Below are positions 26,555 to 36,473 of a stretch of DNA of 64,000 bases, in pieces; positions within the stretch are counted from its first letter, which is position 1; the number at the start of each line of letters is the position of its first letter. The stretch spans positions 1 through 64,000 of the forward strand of contig CAKRRF010000003.1 in NCBI GenBank assembly GCA_934394985.1, given 5' to 3'. A model generated the notes under the pieces. The model searched no databases. It was not told the DNA's origin and saw only the letters and a list, made by a program, of their open reading frames with translations. The translations under genes and the position numbers were made by a program. This DNA is from an uncultured Marvinbryantia sp. GTDB taxonomy: Bacteria > Bacillota > Clostridia > Lachnospirales > Lachnospiraceae.

Positions 26555-27136
26555 TTATCTGTTTGATATTACCATATCAATCAGACCATATGCTTTTGCT
26601 TCTTCTGCCGTCATGTAATTGTCACGTTCTGTATCGCGCGCAATCACTTCTACCGGCTGTCCTGTATTTGCTGCCAGATACTCATTTAATTTCTTTTTGG
26701 TCTTCAGGATCTCTTCTGCTACGATCTGAATCTCTGTAGCCTGTCCTCTTGCACCACCTGACGGCTGATGGATCATAATCTGTGCATTCGGCAATGCAAT
26801 TCTTTTCCCTTTGGTACCGCCTGCCAGAAGGAATGCTCCCATGCTGGCTGCCATACCGATACAGATGGTAGATACATCACACTTGATATACTGCATGGTA
26901 TCATAAATTGCCCATCCTGCACTTACAGATCCTCCCGGACTATTGATATACAGCTGAATATCTTTTCCCGGATCTTCTGCTTCCAGGAAAAGCAGCTGCG
27001 CAACAATCAGGTTGGCACTTACATCGTTTACTTCTTCACCCAAAAAGATGATTCTGTCTTTTAATAATCTGGAGTAAATATCATAGGATCTTTCCCCTCT
27101 GCTTGTCTGTTCAATGACATAAGGTACAAAACTCAT
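26555..27136 (-). CDS. clpP: ATP-dependent Clp protease proteolytic subunit
   Basis: Serine peptidase that forms the 14-mer degradation chamber, 193 residues. Catalytic Ser in [11 protein letters not shown] near residue 97, His in MIHQPSGG near 122, Asp in the [14 protein letters not shown] stretch near 171. GGGAGGTG lies before the ATG. It is 43 bp after tig and upstream of clpX, an order common in Clostridia. No propeptide is evident. Confidence 0.97.
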   Translation of the reverse strand: MSFVPYVIEQTSRGERSYDIYSRLLKDRIIFLGEEVNDVSANLIVAQLLFLEAEDPGKDIQLYINSPGGSVSAGWAIYDTMQYIKCDVSTICIGMAASMGAFLLAGGTKGKRIALPNAQIMIHQPSGGARGQATEIQIVAEEILKTKKKLNEYLAANTGQPVEVIARDTERDNYMTAEEAKAYGLIDMVISNR

Positions 27137-27179
27137 GATAACACCTCCCGCCTTCCGGCATTCTTCCTGTCAGACTGAA

Positions 27180-28499
27180 TTAGTCTTCTTTTTTCTCTTC
27201 TTCAGCTTTCTTTTCTACTTCTTTTGCTTTGTCTCTGATGAAGTCTACTGCTGCCTGAATCTTCAGGTCTGCTTTCATCTGATCCAGTCCGCTCTCTCCA
27301 AGAGCTTCTTTGATCTTGTCTACTTCCATCTTATAAGCTTCAGACATCTTCTTCAGTTCTTCTTCGATCTTTTCTTCTGCGATCTCGAAGTTTTCTTTTG
27401 CTGCGATTGCTTCCAGAACCAGGCTGTTCTTGATGCGCTTCAGAGCTTCTGGCTTCATCTGATCCATCAGCTTCTCTGCTGTCATTCCTGTAAACTGGAA
27501 GTACTGATCTACTGTAAGACCCTGGGACTGAATTCTTCTTGCGAAGTCATTTGCCATCTGTCTTACCTGTCCGTCTACCATAGCATCCGGAATATCCATC
27601 TCAGCGTTAGCAACTGCTGCTTCTACTGCTGCAGCTTCTTTTGCATTCTTTGCTGCTGTTTCTTTACGTTCTGTCAGTTTCTTCTTCAGATCTTCCTTAT
27701 ACTCAGCCAGTGTATCAAATTCAGATACATCCTGAGCGAATTCATCATTTGCTTCCGGAAGTTCTTTTACTTTGATTTCATTTACTTTGCATTTGAAGAC
27801 TGCTTCTTTTCCAGCCAGATCTTTTGCATGGTAATCTTCTGGGAAAGTAACTTTTACTTCTTTTTCTTCACCGGCTTTTACACCTACTAACTGCTCTTCA
27901 AATCCCGGGATGAAGCTTCCTGATCCAACTGTCAGATCATAGTTTTCAGCTTTTCCGCCATCGAATGCTACACCGTCTACAGAACCGTCAAAGTCAAGTT
28001 TGATCATATCTCCATTTTCAACGCCTCTGTCTTCTACAGCGATAGTTCTGGAGTTCTTTTCTCTTTCTTTGTCAACTTCTGCATCTACTTCTTCATCTGT
28101 TACATTGATCTCTGTCTTCGGAACTTCTACACCTTCATATGCACCAAGGGTAACTTCCGGTTTTACAGCTACTTCTGCTGTGAAGATGAATGGTTTGCCT
28201 TTTTCGATCTGAACAACATCGATCTTTGGCTGGGAAACCAGATCCAGATCACAGTTCTCGATCTCTGCGTCATATGCCTTCGGGATCAGCTCGTTTGCTG
28301 CATCTTCATAGAAGATACCTGCGCCGTACATCTTTTCGATCATAGCCTGTGGAGCTTTTCCCTTACGGAAACCATGAATATTGATTTTGTTTTTATTCTT
28401 TACATATGCATGTTTGATTGCTTCTTCAAATTCCTCTGCGCTGACTTCGATGGTCAGTTTTACCATATTGTGCTCTAAATTTTCTACCTTTAAACTCAT
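27180..28499 (-). CDS. tig: Trigger factor, ribosome-associated chaperone
   Basis: Binds nascent chains at the exit tunnel and has prolyl isomerase activity. Length is 439 residues. The ribosome-binding signature is visible as GFRKGKAP near residue 43. A PPIase-type FKBP domain follows (GDMIKLDFDGSVDG...), then a long helical C-terminal domain with acidic and lysine-rich end (KKAEEEKKED). AAGGAGG lies before the ATG. Likely the first gene of the proteostasis group. Confidence 0.96.
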   Translation of the reverse strand: MSLKVENLEHNMVKLTIEVSAEEFEEAIKHAYVKNKNKINIHGFRKGKAPQAMIEKMYGAGIFYEDAANELIPKAYDAEIENCDLDLVSQPKIDVVQIEKGKPFIFTAEVAVKPEVTLGAYEGVEVPKTEINVTDEEVDAEVDKEREKNSRTIAVEDRGVENGDMIKLDFDGSVDGVAFDGGKAENYDLTVGSGSFIPGFEEQLVGVKAGEEKEVKVTFPEDYHAKDLAGKEAVFKCKVNEIKVKELPEANDEFAQDVSEFDTLAEYKEDLKKKLTERKETAAKNAKEAAAVEAAVANAEMDIPDAMVDGQVRQMANDFARRIQSQGLTVDQYFQFTGMTAEKLMDQMKPEALKRIKNSLVLEAIAAKENFEIAEEKIEEELKKMSEAYKMEVDKIKEALGESGLDQMKADLKIQAAVDFIRDKAKEVEKKAEEEKKED

Positions 28500-28585
28500 T
28501 TTAGATAGTTCCTCCTTGATATCTTACTTGTTGTCTTTCAAATCAACGGGAATGCGCACTTTCCCATGCTTACACTCATTTTAGT

Positions 28586-28614
28586 ACTATAACACAAGTT
28601 GAAGTAAATGGCTA
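28586..28614 (-). promoter_or_regulatory. Possible promoter of tig
   Basis: TAGCCA (28614-28609), 17-bp spacer, TATAGT (28591-28586) on the minus strand. The -35 match is weak (4 of 6). AGTACTA is repeated on both sides. No CtsR box (GGTCAAA repeats) was seen. Confidence 0.4.
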
Positions 28615-28622
28615 GTACTTTT

Positions 28623-29174
28623 TTACGCCTGATAAATAATTCCTTTTGCCAGTTCCTCCGCTTTTTCTCTGCTACACATACGGGTAATCAGCTCCAGGGC
28701 AAATGAGATAGCAGTTCCCATCCCTCGGCTGGTGGTGATATTGCCGTCTGTCACTACCGGCTCAGTAGATGTGACAGCACCTGTCAGTTTCTCTTCAAAT
28801 CCCGGATAGCAGACTGCATGCTTCCCCTTCAGCAGCCCCAGTTCTCCCAGCACACTCGGAGCGGCACAGATAGCAGCAATGCCTTTTTTCTCCTGATCCG
28901 CCTTTTTCAGAAGCTCTGTCAGTCCTTTATGTGCTCCAAGATAACGGGTTCCCGGCATTCCGCCCGGAAGAACAAACATATCGCCATCTGAAAAATCACA
29001 TTCTTCAAATAACGCATCTGCCTCTAACGTAATCTTGTGTGCTCCTGTAATGTTCTTTTTCCCCATAATAGAAACCATGGTGATTTCTACCCCGGCCCGT
29101 CTCAACAGATCCACTACGGTCAGTCCTTCTATTTCCTCAAATCCATCTGCAAGAAATATATATGATTTATTCAT
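28623..29174 (-). CDS. DJ-1/PfpI family protein (YajL/ThiJ-like)
   Basis: About 183 residues from the ATG at 29174 (MNKSYIFLADGFEEIE), which has AGGAAGG upstream. The nucleophile-elbow cysteine is in AAICAAPSVLG near residue 103, with the Glu of FEEIE near residue 14 as its usual partner. Family members act as glyoxalases, deglycases or redox chaperones; the exact activity here is unknown. The gene is divergent from the CYTH protein gene. A longer reading to 29285 lacks a ribosome site and would overlap the promoter of the neighbour. Confidence 0.88.
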   Translation of the reverse strand: MNKSYIFLADGFEEIEGLTVVDLLRRAGVEITMVSIMGKKNITGAHKITLEADALFEECDFSDGDMFVLPGGMPGTRYLGAHKGLTELLKKADQEKKGIAAICAAPSVLGELGLLKGKHAVCYPGFEEKLTGAVTSTEPVVTDGNITTSRGMGTAISFALELITRMCSREKAEELAKGIIYQA

Positions 29175-29278
29175 TTTTCCTTCCTCCCAAGTCACAGAAA
29201 CGATCCTATTTTTTCTTTTTCTATTATACCCGCATTTTATCCACTCACGCAATGTATTTTTACATTCACAATCTTTCC

Positions 29279-29307
29279 TTGACATGTTTTTTTTGCCCCG
29301 CTACAAT
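29279..29307 (+). promoter_or_regulatory. Promoter of the CYTH protein gene
   Basis: TTGACA (29279-29284), 17-bp spacer, TACAAT (29302-29307), close to consensus, 50 bp before the start codon. Confidence 0.78.
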
Positions 29308-29357
29308 ACAGTCAGAATTATGTGTCAGGAATCTGTTCCTGACGGAAAGGATCTTCT

Positions 29358-29807
29358 ATGGAAATTGAACGTAAATTTTTAATTCCAGCATTGCCTGACA
29401 ATCTGGATTCTTATTCTTTTCATCTGATTGAGCAGGGATATCTCTGTACTGACCCTGTGGTTCGCATCCGGCGTCAGGATGACGATTATATTTTGACTTA
29501 CAAAGGTAAGGGTATGATGTGCCGTGAAGAGTATAATCTTCCCCTGAACAAAGAAGCTTACGAGCATTTAAAACAGAAAATCGACGGCAATCTGATCTCC
29601 AAAAAAAGATATCTGATTCCCACCGATCATGCTCTCACCATTGAACTGGACGTATTTTTCGCTCCTTTTGAAACTCTTTGCCTGGCTGAAGTGGAATTTC
29701 CAACCGAAGAGGATGCAAATACCTTTGTGCCACCTGGCTGGTTCGGCAAAGATGTGACCATGGATGGCCACTATCACAACAGTTATCTCAGCAAAATGCA
29801 GATATAG
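29358..29807 (+). CDS. CYTH domain protein (triphosphate tunnel metalloenzyme)
   Basis: The 149 residues begin with the diagnostic MEIERKFL (ExExK-type motif). Further tunnel residues are RIRRQ, the Lys of TYKGKG, KKRY, and ELDVF with ELxE-like AEVEFP. Family members hydrolyse inorganic triphosphate or thiamine triphosphate, or make cAMP; short single-domain bacterial forms are mostly triphosphatases. AAAGGA lies before the ATG. It is a lone plus-strand gene in a minus-strand neighbourhood, with its own promoter and a shared terminator hairpin. Confidence 0.9.
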   Translation: MEIERKFLIPALPDNLDSYSFHLIEQGYLCTDPVVRIRRQDDDYILTYKGKGMMCREEYNLPLNKEAYEHLKQKIDGNLISKKRYLIPTDHALTIELDVFFAPFETLCLAEVEFPTEEDANTFVPPGWFGKDVTMDGHYHNSYLSKMQI

Positions 29808-29826
29808 CAGGCGCTTTGCGCCTGCT
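29806..29826. terminator. Hairpin between convergent CYTH gene and truA
   Basis: Perfect 9-bp stem AGCAGGCGC/GCGCCTGCT with a TTT loop, starting inside the CYTH stop codon. There is no T-run on either side, so termination efficiency is uncertain. Confidence 0.55.
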
Positions 29827-29840
29827 ATCGTTCTAATGCT

Positions 29841-30587
29841 CTATTCTTCTCCCGGATAACGGATCTCCACCAGCGTCAGCCCCTGAGGAGGTGCTGTTTC
29901 TCCGGCTGCCTGTCGATCTTTTAATTCCAGCAGTTCTTTCATATATTCCGGTTCATAATATCCACTGCCGATTCGAAGCAGTGTTCCCACAATAATCCGG
30001 ATCATATTATATAAAAAACCATTTCCGCAGATACGGATTCGGATCAGATCTTCTTCTTTTGTAATATCTACAGAATAAATCGTCCGTACTGTATTCTCCA
30101 CTTCCGGTTTCTGGGTGCACAGACTTTTGAAATCGTGTTCTCCCACCAGATACTCTGCTGCCTGTTTCATTTTTTCCAGATCCAGCGGATAATAATGAAA
30201 TAATGCATACAGGCGTCTTGTCGGATCCGGGAACTTTCGGTTCAGGATGCAATACTCATATGTTTTTACTGTTTCACAAAATCTCGGATGAAAATCTGGT
30301 CTTACTTCTCTGGAATCCTGTATACGGATATCTGCCGGAAGACGGGTATTCAATGCATAGGATATCTTTTCTGCAGGCATTCTGGCATTTGTATCAAATA
30401 CCGCAACATTTCCTCTGGCATGCACGCCCGCATCCGTTCTGCTGGCACCGATAATCTTAATCGGTTCTTGTAACAGTTCTGATAAGTGCTGATTTAACAC
30501 TTCTTCTATGGTTACGCCATTTGGCTGAATCTGCCATCCATGATAATTGGTTCCGTCATAGGCAACAGTCAATTTTACTCGTTTCAT
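29841..30587 (-). CDS. truA: tRNA pseudouridine(38-40) synthase TruA
   Basis: Makes pseudouridine in the anticodon arm. Length is 248 residues. The catalytic Asp is in GASRTDAGVHARG near residue 53. Other family blocks are YDGTNYHGWQIQPN at the start, KTYEYCILN, and FLYNMIRIIVGTLL near the end. It lies 3 bp after ecfT, an association widespread in Firmicutes (ecfA1-ecfA2-ecfT-truA). Confidence 0.97.
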   Translation of the reverse strand: MKRVKLTVAYDGTNYHGWQIQPNGVTIEEVLNQHLSELLQEPIKIIGASRTDAGVHARGNVAVFDTNARMPAEKISYALNTRLPADIRIQDSREVRPDFHPRFCETVKTYEYCILNRKFPDPTRRLYALFHYYPLDLEKMKQAAEYLVGEHDFKSLCTQKPEVENTVRTIYSVDITKEEDLIRIRICGNGFLYNMIRIIVGTLLRIGSGYYEPEYMKELLELKDRQAAGETAPPQGLTLVEIRYPGEE

Positions 30588-30590
30588 ACC

Positions 30591-31397
30591 TTATATTCCT
30601 ATTATTTTCTTTGCAGCAAACATAGCGGCTAAATATACCGGTAATATTGCATAGGCAATCCGGTCATTTTTCTGATACACCAGCGGCCGCATCTTTGTTC
30701 TTCCTTCTCCGCCATAATATCCACGTGCTTCCATAGCCATAGCCAGATCATTGGCGCGTCGAAAAGCGGAAATAAACAGAGGAACCAGGAGAGGAATCAT
30801 GTTTTTCGCTTTCGTGATCAGATTGCCAGACTCAAAATCTGCCCCTCTTGCCATCTGTGCCTTCATGATTTTATCTGTTTCTTCCAGCAATATCGGAATA
30901 AAACGCAATGCAATTGACATCATCATCGCCACATCATGTACCGGCACATGGATTTTGTTTAACGGTGCCAAACCTTTTTCCATTCCGTCTGTCAGCTGGT
31001 TCGGTGTGGTGGTCAGTGTCATCACTGACGAGCCGATGATCAGATAAGTCAGACGCAATGCCATAAATACCGCCGTATTTAATCCTTCATAAGTAATCCG
31101 CAGCTTCCATATCTGTATCAGTGTCGTCCCTGGTATCAGAAACAGATTAAACAGCACGGTGATTAACAGCAAAATCACCACCGCCTTCATTCCTTTTACC
31201 ATAAATTTAAACGGTACTCTGGATGTCCGGATCACTGCGATTAACAGAATCGTAGCTACTGCATAGGATGCGAATGACCGGAATAAAAATAATGAAAAAA
31301 TATATACCAGTGTCCACACCAGCTTGGTTCTCGGATCCAGACGGTGAATCACTGAATCAGTCGGATAATATTGTCCGATTGTGATATCTCTAATCAT
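30591..31397 (-). CDS. ecfT: Energy-coupling factor transporter transmembrane protein EcfT
   Basis: Membrane scaffold that links vitamin-binding S components to the ATPase pair. About 268 residues from the ATG at 31397, which has GGAGG 7 bp upstream. The first motif is the family-typical GQYYPTDSVIHRLDPRTKL. The ATPase-coupling helices carry the Ala-Arg-Gly signatures MARGAD and MEARGY. The start lies 6 bp before the ecfA2 stop. S components are not in the window, so it probably serves several vitamins. Confidence 0.95.
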   Translation of the reverse strand: MIRDITIGQYYPTDSVIHRLDPRTKLVWTLVYIFSLFLFRSFASYAVATILLIAVIRTSRVPFKFMVKGMKAVVILLLITVLFNLFLIPGTTLIQIWKLRITYEGLNTAVFMALRLTYLIIGSSVMTLTTTPNQLTDGMEKGLAPLNKIHVPVHDVAMMMSIALRFIPILLEETDKIMKAQMARGADFESGNLITKAKNMIPLLVPLFISAFRRANDLAMAMEARGYYGGEGRTKMRPLVYQKNDRIAYAILPVYLAAMFAAKKIIGI

Positions 31398-32262
31398 GAC
31401 ATTTCCTCCGATCTTCCATTCCAAATGCATGTAAAATGGACTGTTTTGCTTCTTCTACTGTGATCGCGTGAATGTCCACATCAAAGCCCTTTTCTTTTAA
31501 CGACTGCATTACATACGTCACCTGCGGTGCCGCAAGTCCCATACTTTCCAGTTCTTTGTAATGTTCAAATACTTTTTTGGGTTCACCGTCAAACTTTGCG
31601 CTTCCGTGATCCATGACAATGATACGGTCTACGTATTTTGCCACATCTTCCATACTGTGGGATACCAGAATGACTGTAATACCACGTTCTTTATGAAGTC
31701 TGGCAATCTGATCCAGAATATCATCTCTTCCTTTTGGATCCAGTCCGGCCGTCGGCTCATCCAAAATCAACACTTCCGGGTGCATGGCAAGAATTCCTGC
31801 AATCGCTACCCGGCGCTTCTGCCCTCCCGATAAATCAAAAGGCGATTTATAGTAGTGCTTTTCCTTTAAGCCTACCTGATGCAGTGCCTCCAGACTCCTG
31901 GCTTTTACTTCCTCTTCGGAAAGTCCCAGATTCTTCGGTCCGAAACATACATCCGATAGCACATCTGTCTCAAACAACTGATATTCCGGATACTGGAAAA
32001 CCAGTCCCACATGACTGCGTAATTGTTTCATGGAATAGCCCTCTGCATAGATGTTCTCTCCATTATAGTAAATTACTCCGTCCGTTGCTCTGATCAGTCC
32101 ATTCAGATGCTGGATCAGCGTAGATTTTCCGGAACCGGTATGCCCAATGATTCCCAGAAACTGTCCATCCGGGATCTCGAGGCTGATATCCTTCAGTGCC
32201 TGTTTCTCATAGGCGGTTCCTTCTCCATAAAGATAATTCACATGTTCCAGTTTTATGGACAT
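31390..32262 (-). CDS. ecfA2: Energy-coupling factor transporter ATPase EcfA2
   Basis: ABC ATPase of the shared ECF module, 290 residues. Walker [11 protein letters not shown]-loop [10 protein letters not shown], signature [14 protein letters not shown], Walker [12 protein letters not shown]. The YPEYQLF form of the Q-loop segment and the length are typical of EcfA2. It overlaps ecfA1 by 10 bp and ecfT by 8 bp, so the three are translated together. Confidence 0.95.
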   Translation of the reverse strand: MSIKLEHVNYLYGEGTAYEKQALKDISLEIPDGQFLGIIGHTGSGKSTLIQHLNGLIRATDGVIYYNGENIYAEGYSMKQLRSHVGLVFQYPEYQLFETDVLSDVCFGPKNLGLSEEEVKARSLEALHQVGLKEKHYYKSPFDLSGGQKRRVAIAGILAMHPEVLILDEPTAGLDPKGRDDILDQIARLHKERGITVILVSHSMEDVAKYVDRIIVMDHGSAKFDGEPKKVFEHYKELESMGLAAPQVTYVMQSLKEKGFDVDIHAITVEEAKQSILHAFGMEDRRKCHD

Positions 32263-33143
32263 AAAGCACCTCCCTCTGACTGCTGTCTGCTTCGCAATCC
32301 TTCCAGTTCTTCAATCAGTTCTTCTCTGGTCAGTATTCCTTCCGGTATTGACAGTCCGCTCTTTCGCAGTTCATGGGCAAGCATGGTTACCTGCGGCACA
32401 TCCAGACGATGTTCTTTTAGTTCCTCCACTCTGGAGAATACTTCTTTGGGTGTTCCCTGCATCAGAACCTTTCCCTGATCCATCACAATCACCTGATCTG
32501 CCGAAGTCACCTCTTCCATATAATGTGTGATCAGAATAATCGTCACCTTTTCCTCTTTATTCAGCTTCCACGCAGCCTGGATCACTTCTTTTCTTCCTAC
32601 CGGATCCAGCATGGCCGTTGGTTCATCCAGTACAATGCACTTTGGATGCATCGCTACTACTCCGGCAATCGCTACCCTCTGCTTCTGTCCACCGGACAGT
32701 TTATTTGGGGAGTGGGAACGATATTCCCACATCTCCACTGTTTTCAGCCCCTCTTCTACTCTTTTTTTGATTTCTTCAGACGGGACTCCCATGTTTTCCG
32801 GTCCAAAAGCCACATCTTCATCTACTACCGTTCCAATGATCTGGTTGTCTGGATTCTGAAATACCATACCTGCAGTCTGACGAATCTCTTTTATCTTTTC
32901 CTCGTCTCTGGTATCCTTTCCATCAATGTAGACTGTTCCTTCAGTAGGAAGCAAAATGGCATTCAGATGCTTTGCCAGAGTCGATTTACCTGATCCGTTA
33001 TGCCCCAGAATCGCAATAAACTGTCCCGGATGCACATCCAGACTGACTTCGTCTACTGCACGGTAGGTAGATTCCACCTGCCCGTCTTCGTTATATTTTT
33101 TATAATCGTGTATTAATTTTTTTATATTAATAATGTCTTTCAT
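32253..33143 (-). CDS. ecfA1: Energy-coupling factor transporter ATPase EcfA1
   Basis: Partner ATPase of EcfA2, about 296 residues from the ATG at 33143 (AGGAG 10 bp upstream). Walker [11 protein letters not shown]-loop [11 protein letters not shown] (the NPDNQ form marks EcfA1), signature [14 protein letters not shown], Walker [12 protein letters not shown]. It is the first gene of the ecf-truA run and lies about 40 bp after malQ. Confidence 0.95.
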   Translation of the reverse strand: MKDIINIKKLIHDYKKYNEDGQVESTYRAVDEVSLDVHPGQFIAILGHNGSGKSTLAKHLNAILLPTEGTVYIDGKDTRDEEKIKEIRQTAGMVFQNPDNQIIGTVVDEDVAFGPENMGVPSEEIKKRVEEGLKTVEMWEYRSHSPNKLSGGQKQRVAIAGVVAMHPKCIVLDEPTAMLDPVGRKEVIQAAWKLNKEEKVTIILITHYMEEVTSADQVIVMDQGKVLMQGTPKEVFSRVEELKEHRLDVPQVTMLAHELRKSGLSIPEGILTREELIEELEGLRSRQQSEGGALCP

Positions 33144-33184
33144 GTCACGCTGGCTCCTTTTGTTCCATGTATGCATCTATGACA

Positions 33185-34669
33185 TTACAGTCTGCAGCTT
33201 AATTTTGTCAGGTGCAGAATCTCTTTTGCCAGTTTTTTTGTCATGTCTTCTTTTCCCACTCTCCACTTCCAGTTGTTTCCTGTCGTAGATGGGAAATTCA
33301 TTCTTGCTTCCTGCCCCAGTCCCAGATAGTCCTGCATTGGCACAATACAGGTATCTGCTACGGAAAGCATGGCCAGACGAATAAAATCCCAGTGAATTTC
33401 TTCTCTGGATGAATGCGCATTGTTCAGATAATCTGTGGTAAATGCAAGTGTCTTTTTATCCATACCATCATACATCTGCATCAACGTCTCATTATCATGG
33501 GTACCTGTATAGCAGACACAGTTTTTCTCGTAATTATGTGGCAAATATTCACTGGTTCCTGTCGGGTCAAAAGCAAATCCCAATACTTTCATATTTGGAT
33601 AACCACTGTCTTTTACCAGTTTACGCACAGTATCGGTCATCATACCCAGATCCTCTGCGATCACTTCTTTGTGTCCCAGACGCTGCTCCAGTGTACGGAA
33701 CAGCTCCATGCCAGGTCCCTTTTCCCAGTGTCCGTTTACCGCAGTCTTATCCCCATAAGGAATCGAATAATACTCATCAAAGCCACGGAAATGATCAATT
33801 CTCACCACATCATATAGCTCATAGCAGTGCTTCATTCGACTGATCCACCAGTCATAATGCTGATGCTGATGGTACTCCCATCGATATAACGGATTTCCCC
33901 ACAGCTGACCATCGTCAGAAAACGCATCTGGCGGGCAGCCTGCCACAGCCTTAGGCTTTCGGTCTTCGTCCATCTGGAACAGATCCGGATGTGCCCATGC
34001 ATCTGCGCTGTCCATCGCCACATATATTGGAATATCACCAATAATCAGAATTCCTTTTTCATTGGCATAAGCTTTCAGCTTTTTCCACTGCTGGCTGAAT
34101 TTGTACTGGATATATTCATAAAACTCTATTTCCTTCGGATATTCATTGTAGTAATAATCTACCGAATATCCCCATCTCAGACGTATATCATCTGCCCATT
34201 CCAGCCAGGATGCACCCTTGAAACATTTCTTTACAGTCATAAACAGAGCGTAGTCTTTTAACCACTCTCTGTTTGCTTCCACAAATTTCTGAAATTCCGG
34301 ATCTTCGGAAATATGGCTGCGTTCATATGCTTTTTTCAGTAAATCAAAGCGCTTTTCGTATAATTCTCCATATTCCACATAATTCGGGTGATGGGTACAG
34401 TCTGCTGCCTTACACTCTGCTTTTGTCAGAACCTTTTCTTTTACCAGTTCATCCAGATCGATAAAGTAAGGATTTCCTGCAAAAGTAGAAAATGACTGAT
34501 ACGGAGAATCTCCGTAGCTGGTAGGTCCCAGCGGGAGAATCTGCCAGTAGGTCTGTCCTGCTTCTGCAAGAAAATCTACAAACTTATATGCTTCTTTCGA
34601 AAATGTTCCAATTCCATATGGTGATGGAAGGCTGCTGACCGGCAGCAAAATACCACTTGCTCTTTTCAC
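33185..34669 (-). CDS. malQ: 4-alpha-glucanotransferase (amylomaltase)
   Basis: GH77 enzyme that transfers maltooligosaccharide units, used in glycogen and maltodextrin breakdown, 494 residues. Family blocks: SSLPSPYGIGTF, GDSPYQSFSTFAGNPYFIDL, RIDHFRGF with the nucleophile Asp, AEDLG with the acid/base Glu, and TGTHDNETL. The start codon is GTG at 34669 with AGGAAG upstream. No other maltose genes are adjacent. It follows metI by 26 bp, which may be accidental. Confidence 0.96.
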   Translation of the reverse strand: MKRASGILLPVSSLPSPYGIGTFSKEAYKFVDFLAEAGQTYWQILPLGPTSYGDSPYQSFSTFAGNPYFIDLDELVKEKVLTKAECKAADCTHHPNYVEYGELYEKRFDLLKKAYERSHISEDPEFQKFVEANREWLKDYALFMTVKKCFKGASWLEWADDIRLRWGYSVDYYYNEYPKEIEFYEYIQYKFSQQWKKLKAYANEKGILIIGDIPIYVAMDSADAWAHPDLFQMDEDRKPKAVAGCPPDAFSDDGQLWGNPLYRWEYHQHQHYDWWISRMKHCYELYDVVRIDHFRGFDEYYSIPYGDKTAVNGHWEKGPGMELFRTLEQRLGHKEVIAEDLGMMTDTVRKLVKDSGYPNMKVLGFAFDPTGTSEYLPHNYEKNCVCYTGTHDNETLMQMYDGMDKKTLAFTTDYLNNAHSSREEIHWDFIRLAMLSVADTCIVPMQDYLGLGQEARMNFPSTTGNNWKWRVGKEDMTKKLAKEILHLTKLSCRL

Positions 34670-34695
34670 TTGTTCTTCCTCGTTTTCTTTGTTTT

Positions 34696-35361
34696 TTAAT
34701 CAATCCTTCTTCTGTCCATCTTTTTGGAAATCAGCATGCCGATACTCTGGAAGATCTGAACCAGAAGTACCAGAATAATCACAGTTACAATCATGATATC
34801 CACCTGATAACGATAATATCCATAACGAATCGCAATATCACCCAGTCCACCGCCTCCAACGGTACCTGCCATAGCTGAGTATCCCAGAATCGTTCCGGTC
34901 GCAATCGTCGCATTGATAATCAGAGAAGTTCTCGCTTCTTTTAAATAAACTTTCCACACAATCTCCCATGTGCTGGCTCCCATACTTTGTGCTGCTTCGA
35001 TCACACCACGGTCTACCTCTTTCAGAGAAGACTCTACCATACGTGCAATATATGGTGCTGCTGCAAATGTCAGTGGCACAATCGTTGCTGTGGATCCATA
35101 GCTTTTACCTACCAGCTTTGCCGTCAGCGGCATTACCAGAATCAACAGAATCAAAAATGGTATGCTTCGAAAAATGTTGGAAATCAAATCAAATATTTTA
35201 TATACAACTGCATTCGGACGAATACCGTCTCTGGCACAAATCACCAACAAAATTCCCATCGGAAGACCCAGTACATACCCAAGCAGTGTAGACGTCAGTG
35301 TCATATAAAGTGTCTCGCCAATTCCGCGGACAATCATCATAATTACAGTACTATCCCACAT
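34696..35361 (-). CDS. metI: Methionine ABC transporter permease MetI
   Basis: Homodimeric membrane channel of the D/L-methionine importer, 221 residues with about five helices. The EAA loop is at VIEAAQSMGASTWEIVWKVYLKEA. The segment ATIATGTILGYSAMAGTVGGGGLGDIAIRYGYYRY is characteristic of MetI and marks its C-terminal part. It overlaps metN by 11 bp. Confidence 0.95.
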   Translation of the reverse strand: MWDSTVIMMIVRGIGETLYMTLTSTLLGYVLGLPMGILLVICARDGIRPNAVVYKIFDLISNIFRSIPFLILLILVMPLTAKLVGKSYGSTATIVPLTFAAAPYIARMVESSLKEVDRGVIEAAQSMGASTWEIVWKVYLKEARTSLIINATIATGTILGYSAMAGTVGGGGLGDIAIRYGYYRYQVDIMIVTVIILVLLVQIFQSIGMLISKKMDRRRID

Positions 35362-36361
35362 AATCTTCTAACACCTCCACTGCAAGCTTTGCTTTTTTCA
35401 GATACTCAATCATCTGGTCCCCGATCTTATCATCTTCCGGCAGCTGAAGAATCATTTCTCCTTTGGCTACCCCATCCAGGTCCGTCGTATGCGCATACAG
35501 AATATTAACCGGTGCCTTACACGCCAGCACCATGTTTCCGATTACCGGCTCAAATGAGGAATTCTCTGAAAATACGATTCGCACACATCGTTTTCCTTTC
35601 ATTTCACTGACATGCTCATATCCCTGATAAATCAGTTTTTTTGCCTCTTTGGACTTCGGAGTGGTAAAGATATCGCTTACCAGTCCATGCTCTGCCAGTT
35701 TTCCATGATCCACGATTGCTACATGGCTGCAGATTTCCTGCACCACCGCCATCTCATGAGTGATAATCACAATCGTGATACCATATTTCTGATTTATTTC
35801 TTTTAACAGCTGCAAAATAGCCTTGGTCGTCTGCGGATCCAATGCACTGGTTGCCTCATCGCAAAGTAATATCTTGGGATCGCTGGCCAGCACTCTGGCA
35901 ATAGCCACCCTCTGCTTCTGACCACCGGACAACTGCGCCGGATAAGCCTTTGCCTTTTCCTCGAGCCCTACAATCTGCAAATATTCCATTGCTTTTTTTC
36001 TTGCATCTTTTTTCTTTACTCCGGCAAGCTCCATTGGAAAGCATACATTATCCAGCACATTTCTCTGCATCAACAGATTAAAATGCTGAAAAATCATTCC
36101 GATATCTTTTCTTGTTTCACGAAGTTCTTTATTGGATAATTTTGCCAGATTCTTTCCATCTACAATCACATCACCAGATGTAGGACGTTCCAGGAAATTC
36201 AGGCATCGTACCAGAGTACTCTTACCTGCACCTGACATACCAATGATCCCGTATATTTCTCCCTTATAGATATCGAGAGATATATCATCCAGGGCATGCA
36301 CATCCATGTCTTTTACTTTAAACCATTTATCCAGATGTTCTATTTTAATAATTGGTTCCAT
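35351..36361 (-). CDS. metN: Methionine ABC transporter ATP-binding protein MetN
   Basis: ATPase with a C-terminal NIL regulatory domain that binds methionine and shuts transport down when the cell is full; 336 residues. Walker A GMSGAGKST, signature [14 protein letters not shown], Walker B LLCDEATSALDP (the CDEATSALDP form is typical of MetN). The NIL domain occupies about residues 255-336. GGAGGGAG precedes the ATG. Confidence 0.96.
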   Translation of the reverse strand: MEPIIKIEHLDKWFKVKDMDVHALDDISLDIYKGEIYGIIGMSGAGKSTLVRCLNFLERPTSGDVIVDGKNLAKLSNKELRETRKDIGMIFQHFNLLMQRNVLDNVCFPMELAGVKKKDARKKAMEYLQIVGLEEKAKAYPAQLSGGQKQRVAIARVLASDPKILLCDEATSALDPQTTKAILQLLKEINQKYGITIVIITHEMAVVQEICSHVAIVDHGKLAEHGLVSDIFTTPKSKEAKKLIYQGYEHVSEMKGKRCVRIVFSENSSFEPVIGNMVLACKAPVNILYAHTTDLDGVAKGEMILQLPEDDKIGDQMIEYLKKAKLAVEVLEDYVG

Positions 36362-36415
36362 GAAATCTCCCTCCTGTCATTTATACACAACACGCTTTAT
36401 TTTATCGTAAAAGTA

Positions 36416-36448
36416 GGGCAGTTGCAAGATAAAATCCCACATCTGCCC
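36416..36448 (-). terminator. Weak hairpin between metQ and metN
   Basis: GGGCAG/CTGCCC with a 21-nt loop in the 112-bp gap. It could reduce downstream transcription so that the binding protein is made in excess. The stem is short and the T-run poor. Confidence 0.35.
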
Positions 36449-36473
36449 CAATAGGTTCTTATTTTGTTCCGTT

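Noticed and set aside
27135..27890. 251-aa plus-strand open frame rich in Phe and Cys opposite tig
   Set aside because: Its composition mirrors the Lys/Glu-rich trigger factor codons read backwards. No start signal or homology is evident.
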